Origin: Hydrocarboniphaga daqingensis
GTDB lineage: Bacteria > Pseudomonadota > Gammaproteobacteria > Nevskiales > Nevskiaceae
DNA length: 64,000 nt
Reading direction: 5' to 3'
NCBI RefSeq assembly: GCF_900129825.1
Contig: NZ_FQWZ01000005.1
Coordinates: 124,001-188,000 of the forward strand
Each line of letters opens with the position of its first letter. The stretch's first letter is position 1. Both the position numbers and the translations under genes were made by a program. Of this stretch, positions 36,357 to 45,260 are shown piece after piece. The notes beneath the pieces were generated by a model, which was not told the origin of the DNA, made no database searches, and saw only the letters and a list, made by a program, of their open reading frames with translations.

Positions 36357-38603
36357 ATGCGAAGGATCATAGCGACCTACAGTGTCGTCGCCGGCAGCCT
36401 GTGGCTGGCCGCCTGCAGCGGTGCGGCCAGTCCGCAGGGGCCTTCAGTGGCGCCACCGCCGGGCCTGGGGGCCAGCCGCTGCGGCGCCGACCTGCAACAG
36501 CGCCCCTGGTGCGACACCCGGCTCGATGCCGCACAACGCACGGCCTTGCTGTTGGACGCGATGACGCTGTCGCAGAAGATCGCGCTGATGGCCGGCGACA
36601 ACCCGACCAGCGTCATCAACGGCATGCCGGCGACCGGCGTCGTCGACGGCATCGCCGAACTCGGCATCCCGACCTTGTTCATGTCCGATGGGCCGGTTGG
36701 CCCGCGCGAAGGACGGGCCACCGCGATGCCGTCGCCGATGGCACTCGGCGCCAGCTTCAACCCCGCACTGGCTGAGCGCATCGGCGCCACGATCGCCGAC
36801 GAGGTCCGCAACAAGGGCAACGATCTGCTGCACGGCCCGACCGTCGACGTGATGCGCACGCCGCTGTCGGGTCGTGCGTTCGAGACCTTCGGTGAAGACC
36901 CGTATCTGAGCAGCCAGCTGGCGGCGCCGTGGGTCATCGGCGCGCAGTCGCAAGGCGTGATCGCCAACGTCAAGCACTTTGCCGCGTACACGCAGGAAGG
37001 ACAGATCGGCGTGCCACCGATCACCGCGCTGATCGGCGGCCGGCAGTTGGTCAACGCGATCATCGACGAGCGCACGCTGCGCGAGCTGTACCTGCCGCCG
37101 TTCGAGAGCGCCGTCCGCGACGGCGACGCCGGGTCGATGATGTGTGCCTATCACGCGGTCAACGGTGCGCCGACCTGCGCCAGCGCAGCGCTGCTGCAAC
37201 GCGTGCTGCGCGACGAGTGGGGCTTTGACGGCTTTGTCGTGTCGGACTACTACCTGGCGGTCAAGGACACCGTGCTGAGCGTGCGCAACGGGCTGGAGAT
37301 CGAGATGCCGATCGGCACGTTCTACACGCCGCTGCTGCTGGAACTGCAAGTGCGCAGCGGCTTGATCGATGAAGCGCTGATCGACACCCGCGTCGGCAAC
37401 ATCCTGCGCACGCTGCTGCGCTTCGGCTTCTTCGACCGAGCCGACTTCGTCGCCGATGACACCCGCATCGACCAGGATGCGCATGCCGAGGTGGCACGCG
37501 ATGCGGCCGAACAGGCGATGGTGCTGCTGCACAATCAGCGTGCACTGCTGCCGCTGGACCTGCAGCGGACACCACGGATCGCGGTCATCGGAGAGTCCGC
37601 AACGCGGCTGCCCAACGGCGGCGGCTCGTCGGCCGTGATGCCGTTTACCTTCGTCACGCCGCTGGACGCGATAACCGCGCGCGTCGGCAGCGCCGGCACG
37701 GTGCGCTATGCCAGCGGCGAGTCGCGTGATGATGCAGTGGCGCTGGCCGCCGATGCCGACATCGTGCTGCTGTTTGCAGCCGACAACGCATCCGAAGGCG
37801 TCGACAAGCGCTGCCTGTCTCTGGACTGCCCGCTGCTCGGCAGCAGCGCGCAAGACCGGCTGATCGACGCCGTCGCCGCCGCCAACCCGAACACCGTGGT
37901 GATCCTGCAGGTTGCCGCGCCCGTGCTGACGCCGTGGCGCGAGCGCATCGGCGCGCTGCTGGTGGCCTGGTATCCAGGCCAGGAATCCGGCGCTGCACTG
38001 GTGCGTGTGCTCTGGGGCGACACCGATCCGGGCGGACGCCTGCCAAGCAGCTTTCCGGTTGCCGAGACCGACACCGCAACAGCCGCCAACCCGTTGCGCT
38101 ATCCGGGCGTTGCCAACCAAGTGCTGCACTCAGAAGGCCTGCTGACCGGCTATCGCTGGCACGACGCACAGGGTGTGGAGCCCGCCTATCCATTTGGTCA
38201 TGGACTGTCTTACGCACGCTTCGATTACAGCGGACTTCAGATCGATGTCGGCAGCGCCGGCGACCGGATCGACGCCCGTTTCAGCGTCCGCAACAGCGGC
38301 ACGCGCGCCGGCTGGGCCGTACCGCAGCTGTATCTGGGCCTGCCCTCGCCAGCAGACGACATTCCACAGCCGCCGCGCGTGCTCAAAGGATTCGACAAGC
38401 TGTGGCTGCAACCCGGCGAATCGCGCCGTGTGTCGCTGGCACTGGACGCCCGCGCGCTGTCGTACTGGGACGTCGCTAGCGGCAGCTGGCGGATCGCCGA
38501 TGGTTGCTATCGCGTTGAAGCGGGCGCTTCGTCGCGCGATTTGCCGCTGCAGACCCGAGTGCTGCGGCGCGACGGCGCCGATTGGCAGGTCGGCGGCTGC
38601 TAG
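36357..38603 (+). CDS. Glycoside hydrolase family 3 beta-glucosidase, predicted lipoprotein
   Basis: A 748-residue GH3 enzyme with a lipoprotein leader (SVVAGSLWLAAC), so probably periplasmic and membrane-anchored. It likely removes beta-linked glucose or xylose from oligosaccharides. Domains: GH3 N-terminal barrel to about residue 350 with NVKHFAAYTQEG and the nucleophile D297 in FVVSDYYLAV (SDY instead of the more common SDW); the alpha/beta sandwich with DNASEGVDKRC; and a fibronectin III-like C-terminus after YPFGHGLSY. The start at 36357 begins the leader; the upstream frame from 36273 is low in hydrophobic residues. Its stop overlaps that of the convergent EAL gene. Confidence 0.9.
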   Translation: MRRIIATYSVVAGSLWLAACSGAASPQGPSVAPPPGLGASRCGADLQQRPWCDTRLDAAQRTALLLDAMTLSQKIALMAGDNPTSVINGMPATGVVDGIAELGIPTLFMSDGPVGPREGRATAMPSPMALGASFNPALAERIGATIADEVRNKGNDLLHGPTVDVMRTPLSGRAFETFGEDPYLSSQLAAPWVIGAQSQGVIANVKHFAAYTQEGQIGVPPITALIGGRQLVNAIIDERTLRELYLPPFESAVRDGDAGSMMCAYHAVNGAPTCASAALLQRVLRDEWGFDGFVVSDYYLAVKDTVLSVRNGLEIEMPIGTFYTPLLLELQVRSGLIDEALIDTRVGNILRTLLRFGFFDRADFVADDTRIDQDAHAEVARDAAEQAMVLLHNQRALLPLDLQRTPRIAVIGESATRLPNGGGSSAVMPFTFVTPLDAITARVGSAGTVRYASGESRDDAVALAADADIVLLFAADNASEGVDKRCLSLDCPLLGSSAQDRLIDAVAAANPNTVVILQVAAPVLTPWRERIGALLVAWYPGQESGAALVRVLWGDTDPGGRLPSSFPVAETDTATAANPLRYPGVANQVLHSEGLLTGYRWHDAQGVEPAYPFGHGLSYARFDYSGLQIDVGSAGDRIDARFSVRNSGTRAGWAVPQLYLGLPSPADDIPQPPRVLKGFDKLWLQPGESRRVSLALDARALSYWDVASGSWRIADGCYRVEAGASSRDLPLQTRVLRRDGADWQVGGC

Positions 38604-41092
38604 GCGCCGATTTCGGCCATCGGCCAGGGAAAATGACGGTCGCGACGCACCCAGTCGCAAATCGTCGTCGCCGACTGCGCCTTGGCGTATAGCCAGCCTT
38701 GGGCTGATCCGCAGCCGATATCGCGCAGATAGCGCGCCGTGCTGGCGTGTTCCACGCCCTCGGCCACGACGTCGAGCTTGAGCCGGTGTGCGAGTTCGAC
38801 CGTTGTCTGCACGATCTCGCGCACGCGAGGGTCGCGATCGAGATTGCAGACGAAGCTGCGGTCGATCTTGATCGAATCCACCGGCAGTTGATGCAAGTAG
38901 CTAAGCGATGAGTAACCCGTGCCGAAATCGTCCAGAGCGATGCCGATGCCCTGATCGCGCATGCCGCGCAAACGCTGCGCCACACCACGGAAATCGCGAA
39001 CCAGAACGCCTTCGGTGATCTCGAGCTTGATCCGACGCCGCGCCAGCGGATGATGCTGGAACATCAGCTGCAGCCGATCGATGAACTCCATGTCGCAGAC
39101 GTCGTCAGGCGACACGTTGATCGAAATCCACGGCGTGGTCAGATCACCGCGCAAGCCCGCCCAGCTTTCAACCAGCTTGACCGCTTCGCTCACTGCGCCC
39201 AGCGTCAATGCATGGACGTGCTGCGTACGCTCCGCCCAGCTGACGATCTCCGGGATGTTGATGTCGAACACCGCCTCCGGCCAGCGCAGCAGTGACTCGA
39301 AGCCGACGATGCGACCGTCGGCGAGATTGACCACCGGCTCGTAGAACTGTCGGAATTCGCCGCGCTCAAACGCGCGCAGCAGCGCGGCGTCGTGCTGCGT
39401 CGACGCGGCAGCCGAACGCGGCGCGGCGATCGCCGCCGATGAAGGATGCATCGTCGAGCGCTCAAGATGCAGGTAACGGCGACTCAGCACCGCCACTTGC
39501 CGGTCCATGTCGCGCAAGGTTTCACGCCGATCGCCGGCCAGCACGATCGCCGCGGCCAACGCAGCGCCGAGCAACTGCACCATGACCTGCACGAACCACC
39601 ACTGCAGCGAAAACGAGTAGGCCGTCGCCGTCGGAATCCCGAGCCGCAGTTCGAGCGGATGCCCGGCCAGCGTGATCTTCTGCTGCCAGTAGACCTCGCC
39701 GGCGGCAAAGGCGGCGCGCTCACGAGTTTCCGCGATCCGACTGCCGCTGGCGTCGCCGGTATACAGCAGCCGGCGCGACGAGATCGCGCTGACATCGAGC
39801 AACTGGACCCAGGCGCCACTCGGCAGGCCAGAGGCGTCTTCGATGGCCTGGCGCAGCAGCGACTCGGGCTTTTGCATCACGAGCACATACTGCGGCGGCC
39901 ACTGTGCCCGACGTGGCATCGGTATCAGCCAGATCAGGTAAGGGTCGTCATGGCTACCGGCCTTCTGCAGCACCGCGTTGCCACTGACGATCTGCACGCG
40001 GGGCTCATTACTGCCTGCGACCACCTGCAGTCCCAGCCCCGTGTCGCGGCCGAGCGTCAAGCCGACCATTCGTGTCGCCGATGAAGCCGGCACGGCAGCA
40101 TCGACGACCCAGCCGCCGCTTCCACCGGGCGCGAAAACGACCAGCGCCATCGCGTCCAGGCTGGCGTCCCGCGCCAACATCGTCGCCGCCACTTCCTGAA
40201 ATGCCGCCTCGTCGATGCCGGTGGGCGCCGCAACCGCGCGCAGGCCGATCGCCATCAGATCGATGTCTTCGGCTTCGTCGGCGATATGCCGTGCCGCGAT
40301 GGCGAAGCGTTCGCGCACCCCGCTGCGTTCAAGCTGGATGGCGTTGTAGACCAGCAGCGCGGCCAGCGCCCAAGTGCCGGCCGCGACCACCGCCGCAGTG
40401 GCGATCATTCCCGGCGAACGGTAGCGGCTGCTGGTGTTGCGCAAGCGCCGTTCGAGCAGCCAAGCCAGCGGATAAATCACCGTGACGCCCAGCATCGAGC
40501 CGACGTAGGTTACGACCCAGAAGCGCAGCGGCGTGATGCCGGGCAAGCCCTGTTCGAAGTGCAATACCCACGTGGTGATCGATGCGCTGACGACGCAGCT
40601 CAGCGGCGCCACCAGCAACAGCCCGATCAGCGGATTGAAGCGGGTGCCGGAGCGACGCTGCAATCGTCGATAGAGCAGCGACTGCAATTGTCCTTGCAGC
40701 GCTTGCCCGCTAATCACCATCGCCGCCGACATCGGGCTCACTGGCGATTGGTATTGCACTGGCCAACCCAGATAGGACGACTGCAGATAGCCCAGGCTCA
40801 GACCGATGACAGAGGCGATGACGCCACGCGGTCCCAGACAGAGCGCGACGACGAACACCACGCCCGAGATCGGGCTCAGCAGGCTGGCAATGCCGGTTTC
40901 GCCCAGAGCCGCCAGTTCAAGCGTCGCGAATACTGCGCTGAACAACGCCGCCAGGCTCAGCCCGATGATCGGACGGCTGCGGTCGGGTTTCAGCTTGGTT
41001 CGCAAGGGCGCTCCTCGAGGGCCGGCAGGTTGAGCGTTGTCGAAAACAGGGATGCCCGTGAAGCGAGCACGCAACACCGTTGGCGGCCGCAT
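38600..41092 (-). CDS. Membrane-anchored EAL-domain c-di-GMP phosphodiesterase
   Basis: An 830-residue signalling protein. The N-terminal 300 residues form a MASE1-like multi-helix membrane domain (GISGVVFVVALCLGP-type helices), then a predicted periplasmic CHASE-like sensor of about 230 residues between two helices, then a cytoplasmic EAL domain from about residue 590. Catalytic residues are intact: E in GFESLLRW, N in ISINVSPDD, LEITEG, LDDFGTGYSSLSYL, IKIDRSF, VVAEGVE and AQGWLYAKA. There is no GGDEF domain. Active c-di-GMP breakdown is expected. The start at 41092 avoids overlap with the MFS gene. Confidence 0.88.
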   Translation of the reverse strand: MRPPTVLRARFTGIPVFDNAQPAGPRGAPLRTKLKPDRSRPIIGLSLAALFSAVFATLELAALGETGIASLLSPISGVVFVVALCLGPRGVIASVIGLSLGYLQSSYLGWPVQYQSPVSPMSAAMVISGQALQGQLQSLLYRRLQRRSGTRFNPLIGLLLVAPLSCVVSASITTWVLHFEQGLPGITPLRFWVVTYVGSMLGVTVIYPLAWLLERRLRNTSSRYRSPGMIATAAVVAAGTWALAALLVYNAIQLERSGVRERFAIAARHIADEAEDIDLMAIGLRAVAAPTGIDEAAFQEVAATMLARDASLDAMALVVFAPGGSGGWVVDAAVPASSATRMVGLTLGRDTGLGLQVVAGSNEPRVQIVSGNAVLQKAGSHDDPYLIWLIPMPRRAQWPPQYVLVMQKPESLLRQAIEDASGLPSGAWVQLLDVSAISSRRLLYTGDASGSRIAETRERAAFAAGEVYWQQKITLAGHPLELRLGIPTATAYSFSLQWWFVQVMVQLLGAALAAAIVLAGDRRETLRDMDRQVAVLSRRYLHLERSTMHPSSAAIAAPRSAAASTQHDAALLRAFERGEFRQFYEPVVNLADGRIVGFESLLRWPEAVFDINIPEIVSWAERTQHVHALTLGAVSEAVKLVESWAGLRGDLTTPWISINVSPDDVCDMEFIDRLQLMFQHHPLARRRIKLEITEGVLVRDFRGVAQRLRGMRDQGIGIALDDFGTGYSSLSYLHQLPVDSIKIDRSFVCNLDRDPRVREIVQTTVELAHRLKLDVVAEGVEHASTARYLRDIGCGSAQGWLYAKAQSATTICDWVRRDRHFPWPMAEIGA

Positions 41093-41150
41093 CGTTGTAG
41101 CGGTACGCAACGAGGTTGGCAATGGATGAATTGTCGCATGCGCTATCGAG

Positions 41151-42329
41151 TTACGCGCCGGGCGAGCGCGGCAGATACCGCCACGCAATCAGCGTTCCCA
41201 CGGCCCCGACCAGCGCCGCCAGCAGGAACAAGGCTTCCGGGGACGCCGCATCCCAAAGCCAGCCGGACGCGACCGAGCCGATCGAGCCGCCGATGCCGTA
41301 CGAGGCCGAGTTGTAGAGCGCTTGGCCGCGGCCGTGCAGCGCGGGTGGAAACAGCGTCTGCACGTAGTACATCGCCACCAAGTGATAACAGGCAAAGCTG
41401 CTGGCGTGCAGCAACTGGGCCAGCAGCAGCACCAGCAGCGAGTCGACACCCAAGCCGATCGCCAGCCAGCGCAGCACCGTGGTCAGCAGCGCAAAGCTCA
41501 TCAAGCGGCGCGCGCCAACGGTCGACAGCAGCCGCGTGCCGAGCGCGAACAACACGATCTCGGCGATCACCGCCAGCGCCCACAACTGCCCGGCCAAACT
41601 GCGCGAATAGCCGTGTCGTTCCAGGAACACCGTGAAGAAGTTGTAGTACGGCGCATAGCTCAGCTGCGAGCAGAAGCACACCAGCAGCAGCGCGATCACG
41701 GCCGGCTGGCGCAGCACCGCGGTCAGCGACGGCGTCGCCGCGTCCGTGGCGCCGGCTGACTCACCGGCGCGGCGTAGCGGCGCCGCGCTCCGATGTTCGG
41801 GCACGGCCCAGGCCGCCACGGCCATGCCGGCAAACAGCACCGCCACCAGCCACGGCTCCCATTGGATGCCGATCGCGTCGAGCAGCGGGCCGACCGCCAG
41901 CACGGCGCCGACGAAGCCCACCGAACCCCACAGCCGCACGCGCGAATATTCGCCGCCACCATCGCGCAAATGGTTCAGTGCCACGACTTCGAACTGCGGC
42001 AGCAGCGCATTCCAAAACAAGGTGTAGGCCAGCATCAGCGCCATCACCGCCGGGACCGTCTGCACCAGCGGAATCGCCGCGAAGATCAGCAGGCTGGCCA
42101 ATGCCGCCAGGCGGATCATCACCATGCGCTCGCCGCGGCGGTCGGCCCACCAGCCCCACAGCACGGGAACCGTGGCGCGCGACACACCCATCAAGCCGAA
42201 CGCGACGCCGACCTGGGTCGCGCTCAATCCACGCGCCAGCAGATACGGCGTCCAGTACGCCATGAAAGCGCCGACGGTGCCGTAGTAGCAGAAGTAGAAG
42301 CCGGCGAGTCGGGCGTTGAGAGGCGTCAT
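41151..42329 (-). CDS. MFS transporter, HcaT/MFS_1-like
   Basis: A 392-residue 12-helix major facilitator. The N-terminal FYFCYYGTVGAFMAYWTPYL and GVAFGLMGVSRATVPVLWGW followed by ADRRGERM match the MFS_1-like group that includes HcaT (phenylpropionate) and nucleoside/lactose symporters. The substrate is not known. The basic loop after helix 6 (about residues 195-210) is the usual cytoplasmic linker. The start at 42329 begins MTPLNARLAGFYF; a longer frame adds nine residues. It is divergent from imuA. Confidence 0.85.
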   Translation of the reverse strand: MTPLNARLAGFYFCYYGTVGAFMAYWTPYLLARGLSATQVGVAFGLMGVSRATVPVLWGWWADRRGERMVMIRLAALASLLIFAAIPLVQTVPAVMALMLAYTLFWNALLPQFEVVALNHLRDGGGEYSRVRLWGSVGFVGAVLAVGPLLDAIGIQWEPWLVAVLFAGMAVAAWAVPEHRSAAPLRRAGESAGATDAATPSLTAVLRQPAVIALLLVCFCSQLSYAPYYNFFTVFLERHGYSRSLAGQLWALAVIAEIVLFALGTRLLSTVGARRLMSFALLTTVLRWLAIGLGVDSLLVLLLAQLLHASSFACYHLVAMYYVQTLFPPALHGRGQALYNSASYGIGGSIGSVASGWLWDAASPEALFLLAALVGAVGTLIAWRYLPRSPGA

Positions 42330-42413
42330 GAGAAGCAACGGAGGCAAGCCGCGCACTGTACCCGAAGTGTCGCTCAGGCCATTGGCCGCGCAGCCAACAA
42401 AATCAATACCTTC

Positions 42414-42421
42414 AAGTACTT
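42414..42421. promoter_or_regulatory. Candidate operator palindrome upstream of imuA
   Basis: AAGTACTT is a perfect palindrome within TTCAAGTACTTTGACC, in the 201-base divergent region between the MFS gene and imuA. imuA operons are commonly LexA-controlled, so this AT-rich palindrome is a candidate site, but it does not match the E. coli LexA consensus and the link is speculative. Confidence 0.25.
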
Positions 42422-42530
42422 TGACCTGAATCCTGATGCGAATCCAAGGCTTCGGCGGAGTTCGACGAAAGCGGGTTCCCGGCGCGCGCCGACGGCGCTA
42501 ACGTATCGACCCATCCCCGCTGCACCCGCC

Positions 42531-43160
42531 ATGCCCAGCCGCATCCTGCCCGAGCACCTGTTGCAACGCCGCGACCTCTGGGTCGGGACGCGGCCGGCTG
42601 CCATCGCGGCAGAACCGACCGGCCATGCCGCACTGGACCGCCTGCTGCCCGGCAATGGCTGGCCTCGCGGCGCGCTCAGCGAGCTGATCGTGCCGCGTCC
42701 CGGCGTCGGCGAACTGGGCTTGATCGTGCCGCTGCTGGCGCGGATGACCCAGGCCGGCCGTCGCGTCGCGCTGGTCGCACCGCCGCACATCCCGTATGCG
42801 CCAGCGCTACGGGCGGCCGGCGTGGACCTGGCGCAGTGCTGGGTCGTCGATGCGAACCAGGCCGCCGACATCATCTGGACACTGGAGCAGTTGCTGCGTT
42901 GCCCGGCGGTCGGCGCCGTGGCCGGCTGGCTGGCAATGGCCGATGAACGTGTACAGCGTCGATTGCAATTGGCAGCCGAGCACAACGGTGATGCCGGCGG
43001 CGCCGTCGGGCTGTTGCTGCGGCCTCTGGCCGCGCGTCAGCAGCCATCGGTTGCCGCGCTGCGCCTGGCGCTGCAAGCCGATGCTCATGGCACGCAAGTC
43101 GAAATCCTCAAGTCGCGCGGCGGCCGCGTCGGCCACAGCGTGTCGCTGGTGATGCCGTGA
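42531..43160 (+). CDS. imuA: Translesion synthesis protein ImuA
   Basis: ImuA is a RecA-like protein of the damage-induced mutasome with ImuB and DnaE2. The 209-residue protein starts MPSRILPEHLLQRRDLWVG and has the family segment TGHAALDRLLPGNGWPRGALSELI followed by a RecA-fold core. No intact Walker A motif (GxxxxGKT) is visible, as is usual for proteobacterial ImuA. Its TGA overlaps the GTG start of imuB by four bases. An open frame extends upstream but is antisense to the MFS gene. Confidence 0.92.
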   Translation: MPSRILPEHLLQRRDLWVGTRPAAIAAEPTGHAALDRLLPGNGWPRGALSELIVPRPGVGELGLIVPLLARMTQAGRRVALVAPPHIPYAPALRAAGVDLAQCWVVDANQAADIIWTLEQLLRCPAVGAVAGWLAMADERVQRRLQLAAEHNGDAGGAVGLLLRPLAARQQPSVAALRLALQADAHGTQVEILKSRGGRVGHSVSLVMP

Positions 43161-44602
43161 GCGACCTGCGCAGCGGCCCGCTGTGGCTGTGCATCGAGCT
43201 TCCGGCATTGCCGCTGGAAGCGCTGGCGCTACCACGCGCCGCGCCTGGCGAGGCGGACAGTGACGGCGCCCACTGCGTCGTCTACGCCCAGCACGGTGCG
43301 CGCCGCTGGGTCGTGGCCGGCAATCATCCGAAGATCGGCACTGGCGAAGCGCTCGGCAGCGTGCAAGCGCGCTATTCGGACCTGCGCGTGCTGCCGCGCG
43401 ACCGTGCGGCCGAAGCCGCGGCGCTGCAGGCGATCGGCTGCCTCGCCTACACATTGAGCGACCGCATCGTGCTGATCGACGACGCGCCGCGCGGCTGGTT
43501 CGATCGGCCGTTCCAGGCCGTGGCCGTCGACATCGCGCCGAGCCTGAAACTGTTCGGTGGACTCGACGCCCTGCTCGAGCGCGCAGGCGCACTGATGGCA
43601 ACGCAGGTCTACCGTCATCGGCTCGGCGTGGCGCCGACGCTGGAAGCGGCCGCCGTTGCCGTGCGTGCAGCACTGACGCCGGTCACGACGCTCGACACGC
43701 TCGAGGCACGGCTGTCGCCGCTGCCGCTGGGCGTGCTGCGCTGGCCGCTGCCGGCGCAGGAACTGCTCGCCGGGACCGGCCACGCCAGCCTGGGCGACGT
43801 GCTGCGCCACGATGCCAAAAGCCTGGCGGCACGGCTCGGCCGCGAGTTTCCGCTGGCGCTGGCGCGGCTGCTCGGACGCGCGCCCGATCCACGGCCTTGG
43901 TTCACGCCCCCGGCACGATACCGGCGGCGCTGGGACCTCGATGCCGAGATCGACGACTGGCAGGCGCTGCTGTTTCCGCTGCGGCGCTTGTTCGACGAGT
44001 TCGAGGCCTATTTGCGGGCGCGCCAGGTGATGGCCGCGCAGCTGACCGTAACGCTGGCGCGGCGACGCACCGAAGGCGAGCACTTCGTGTTGCGCACCAC
44101 CAGCCCGACGCACGACACCGACGTGTTTCTGCGACTGCTGCGCGAGCGCTGGAATGCGCATCCGCCGACGGCGGCCGCCAGCGAACTGCGTTTGCGCGCC
44201 GACCAGTTCATCACGCCGCCGTCACCGCAGACGCAGTTGTTCGATGACGGGCAGCAACAAGGCGAAGCCTGGAATGCCTTGGTCGATCGCCTGCGCGCCC
44301 GGCTCGGCGACGAGGCGCTGTGGCAACCCGGCTTGCACGCCGATCATCGGCCTGAACGCAGTTGGATGCCCAATGGCGACACTCAGGCGCCGACGACGCC
44401 GTTGCCACCGCGACCCCTGTGGCTGCTGCGCCGACCGCAGCGCTGGACACCGCGTGGCCCGGTCAGCGGGCCCGCGGAGCGGATCAGCAGCGGTTGGTGG
44501 GACGACGCGCCGATCGACCGCGACTACTACCGCGAGCCGACGTCATGGGTCTACCAGGACCGTCGCGACGGGCACTGGTATCTGCACGGGCTGTGGCGTT
44601 AG
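43157..44602 (+). CDS. imuB: Y-family polymerase-like mutasome protein ImuB
   Basis: ImuB resembles Y-family DNA polymerases but is catalytically dead; it bridges DnaE2, ImuA and the beta clamp in error-prone repair. In this 481-residue protein the first catalytic position reads LWLCIELPAL and the usual S-I-D-E-A motif is replaced by VAVDIAPSLKLFGG, so the metal-binding acidic residues are missing, as expected. The GTG start overlaps the imuA stop (GTGA), and the C-terminus ends DGHWYLHGLWR. dnaE2 does not follow directly: an antisense peroxiredoxin gene lies between. Confidence 0.92.
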   Translation: MSDLRSGPLWLCIELPALPLEALALPRAAPGEADSDGAHCVVYAQHGARRWVVAGNHPKIGTGEALGSVQARYSDLRVLPRDRAAEAAALQAIGCLAYTLSDRIVLIDDAPRGWFDRPFQAVAVDIAPSLKLFGGLDALLERAGALMATQVYRHRLGVAPTLEAAAVAVRAALTPVTTLDTLEARLSPLPLGVLRWPLPAQELLAGTGHASLGDVLRHDAKSLAARLGREFPLALARLLGRAPDPRPWFTPPARYRRRWDLDAEIDDWQALLFPLRRLFDEFEAYLRARQVMAAQLTVTLARRRTEGEHFVLRTTSPTHDTDVFLRLLRERWNAHPPTAAASELRLRADQFITPPSPQTQLFDDGQQQGEAWNALVDRLRARLGDEALWQPGLHADHRPERSWMPNGDTQAPTTPLPPRPLWLLRRPQRWTPRGPVSGPAERISSGWWDDAPIDRDYYREPTSWVYQDRRDGHWYLHGLWR

Positions 44603-44617
44603 CAGCCCGCGCGGCGC

Positions 44618-45175
44618 TCAGCCTTGCGGATGCGCGTCGCGCCAGGCCTTCAGCGCCTTGAGCGTGTTGCTCACGTGTTCGTCAGGACCCAGCGCCGAAT
44701 AGGCGTACAGCACTTTGCCGTCGGGCGTGATCACGTACGAGGTGCGGTCGGCATGACCGGGCCACAGCATCAGCGTGGCGTCGTAGGACTTGGCGACTTT
44801 GAGGCCTGGATCCGCCGCAACGGCGAATTTGCTGCCGCATTCGCTGACCGAGAATTTGTGCAGCGTATCGAGATCATCCTTGGACACCCCAATGACTTGT
44901 GCGCCCAGCGCTTTGAACTGCTCGGTGGCCTCGGCGAACTTGCGCGCTTCAATGTTGCATCCCGATGTGAAGGCCGCCGGGTAGAAGTACAGCACCACCG
45001 GCCCTTTCTTCAGCTCGTCGGCCAGCGAGAACGTGAACGGTTTGCCGGCCAGCGAGGCTTGCGCGGTAAACACCGGGGCATCGGCCCCGACCTTGAGGCT
45101 GGCGAGCACCGGCATCGCCACCAGCGCGGCGAACGCGGCCAAGAGCCAACGGGATTGCAAACGCAGTTGCGACAT
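44618..45175 (-). CDS. Exported BCP-type peroxiredoxin
   Basis: A 185-residue thiol peroxidase of the AhpC/TSA-BCP group with a signal peptide (WLLAAFAALVAMPVLAS), so probably periplasmic. The peroxidatic Cys is C73 in YPAAFTSGCNIEAR and a likely resolving Cys is C113 in SVSECGSKF. It would reduce peroxides using a thiol donor exported to or active in the periplasm. It is on the minus strand between imuB (15 bases away, convergent) and dnaE2 (85 bases away, divergent), splitting what is normally one operon. Confidence 0.88.
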   Translation of the reverse strand: MSQLRLQSRWLLAAFAALVAMPVLASLKVGADAPVFTAQASLAGKPFTFSLADELKKGPVVLYFYPAAFTSGCNIEARKFAEATEQFKALGAQVIGVSKDDLDTLHKFSVSECGSKFAVAADPGLKVAKSYDATLMLWPGHADRTSYVITPDGKVLYAYSALGPDEHVSNTLKALKAWRDAHPQG

Positions 45176-45260
45176 GGGAACTCCTTGAAAGAACGAGCAA
45201 CACCGACGTGATGGTCAAACTGTACGGCGCCGCGCCCGGCCGGGATGCGAAGATCCGCCG

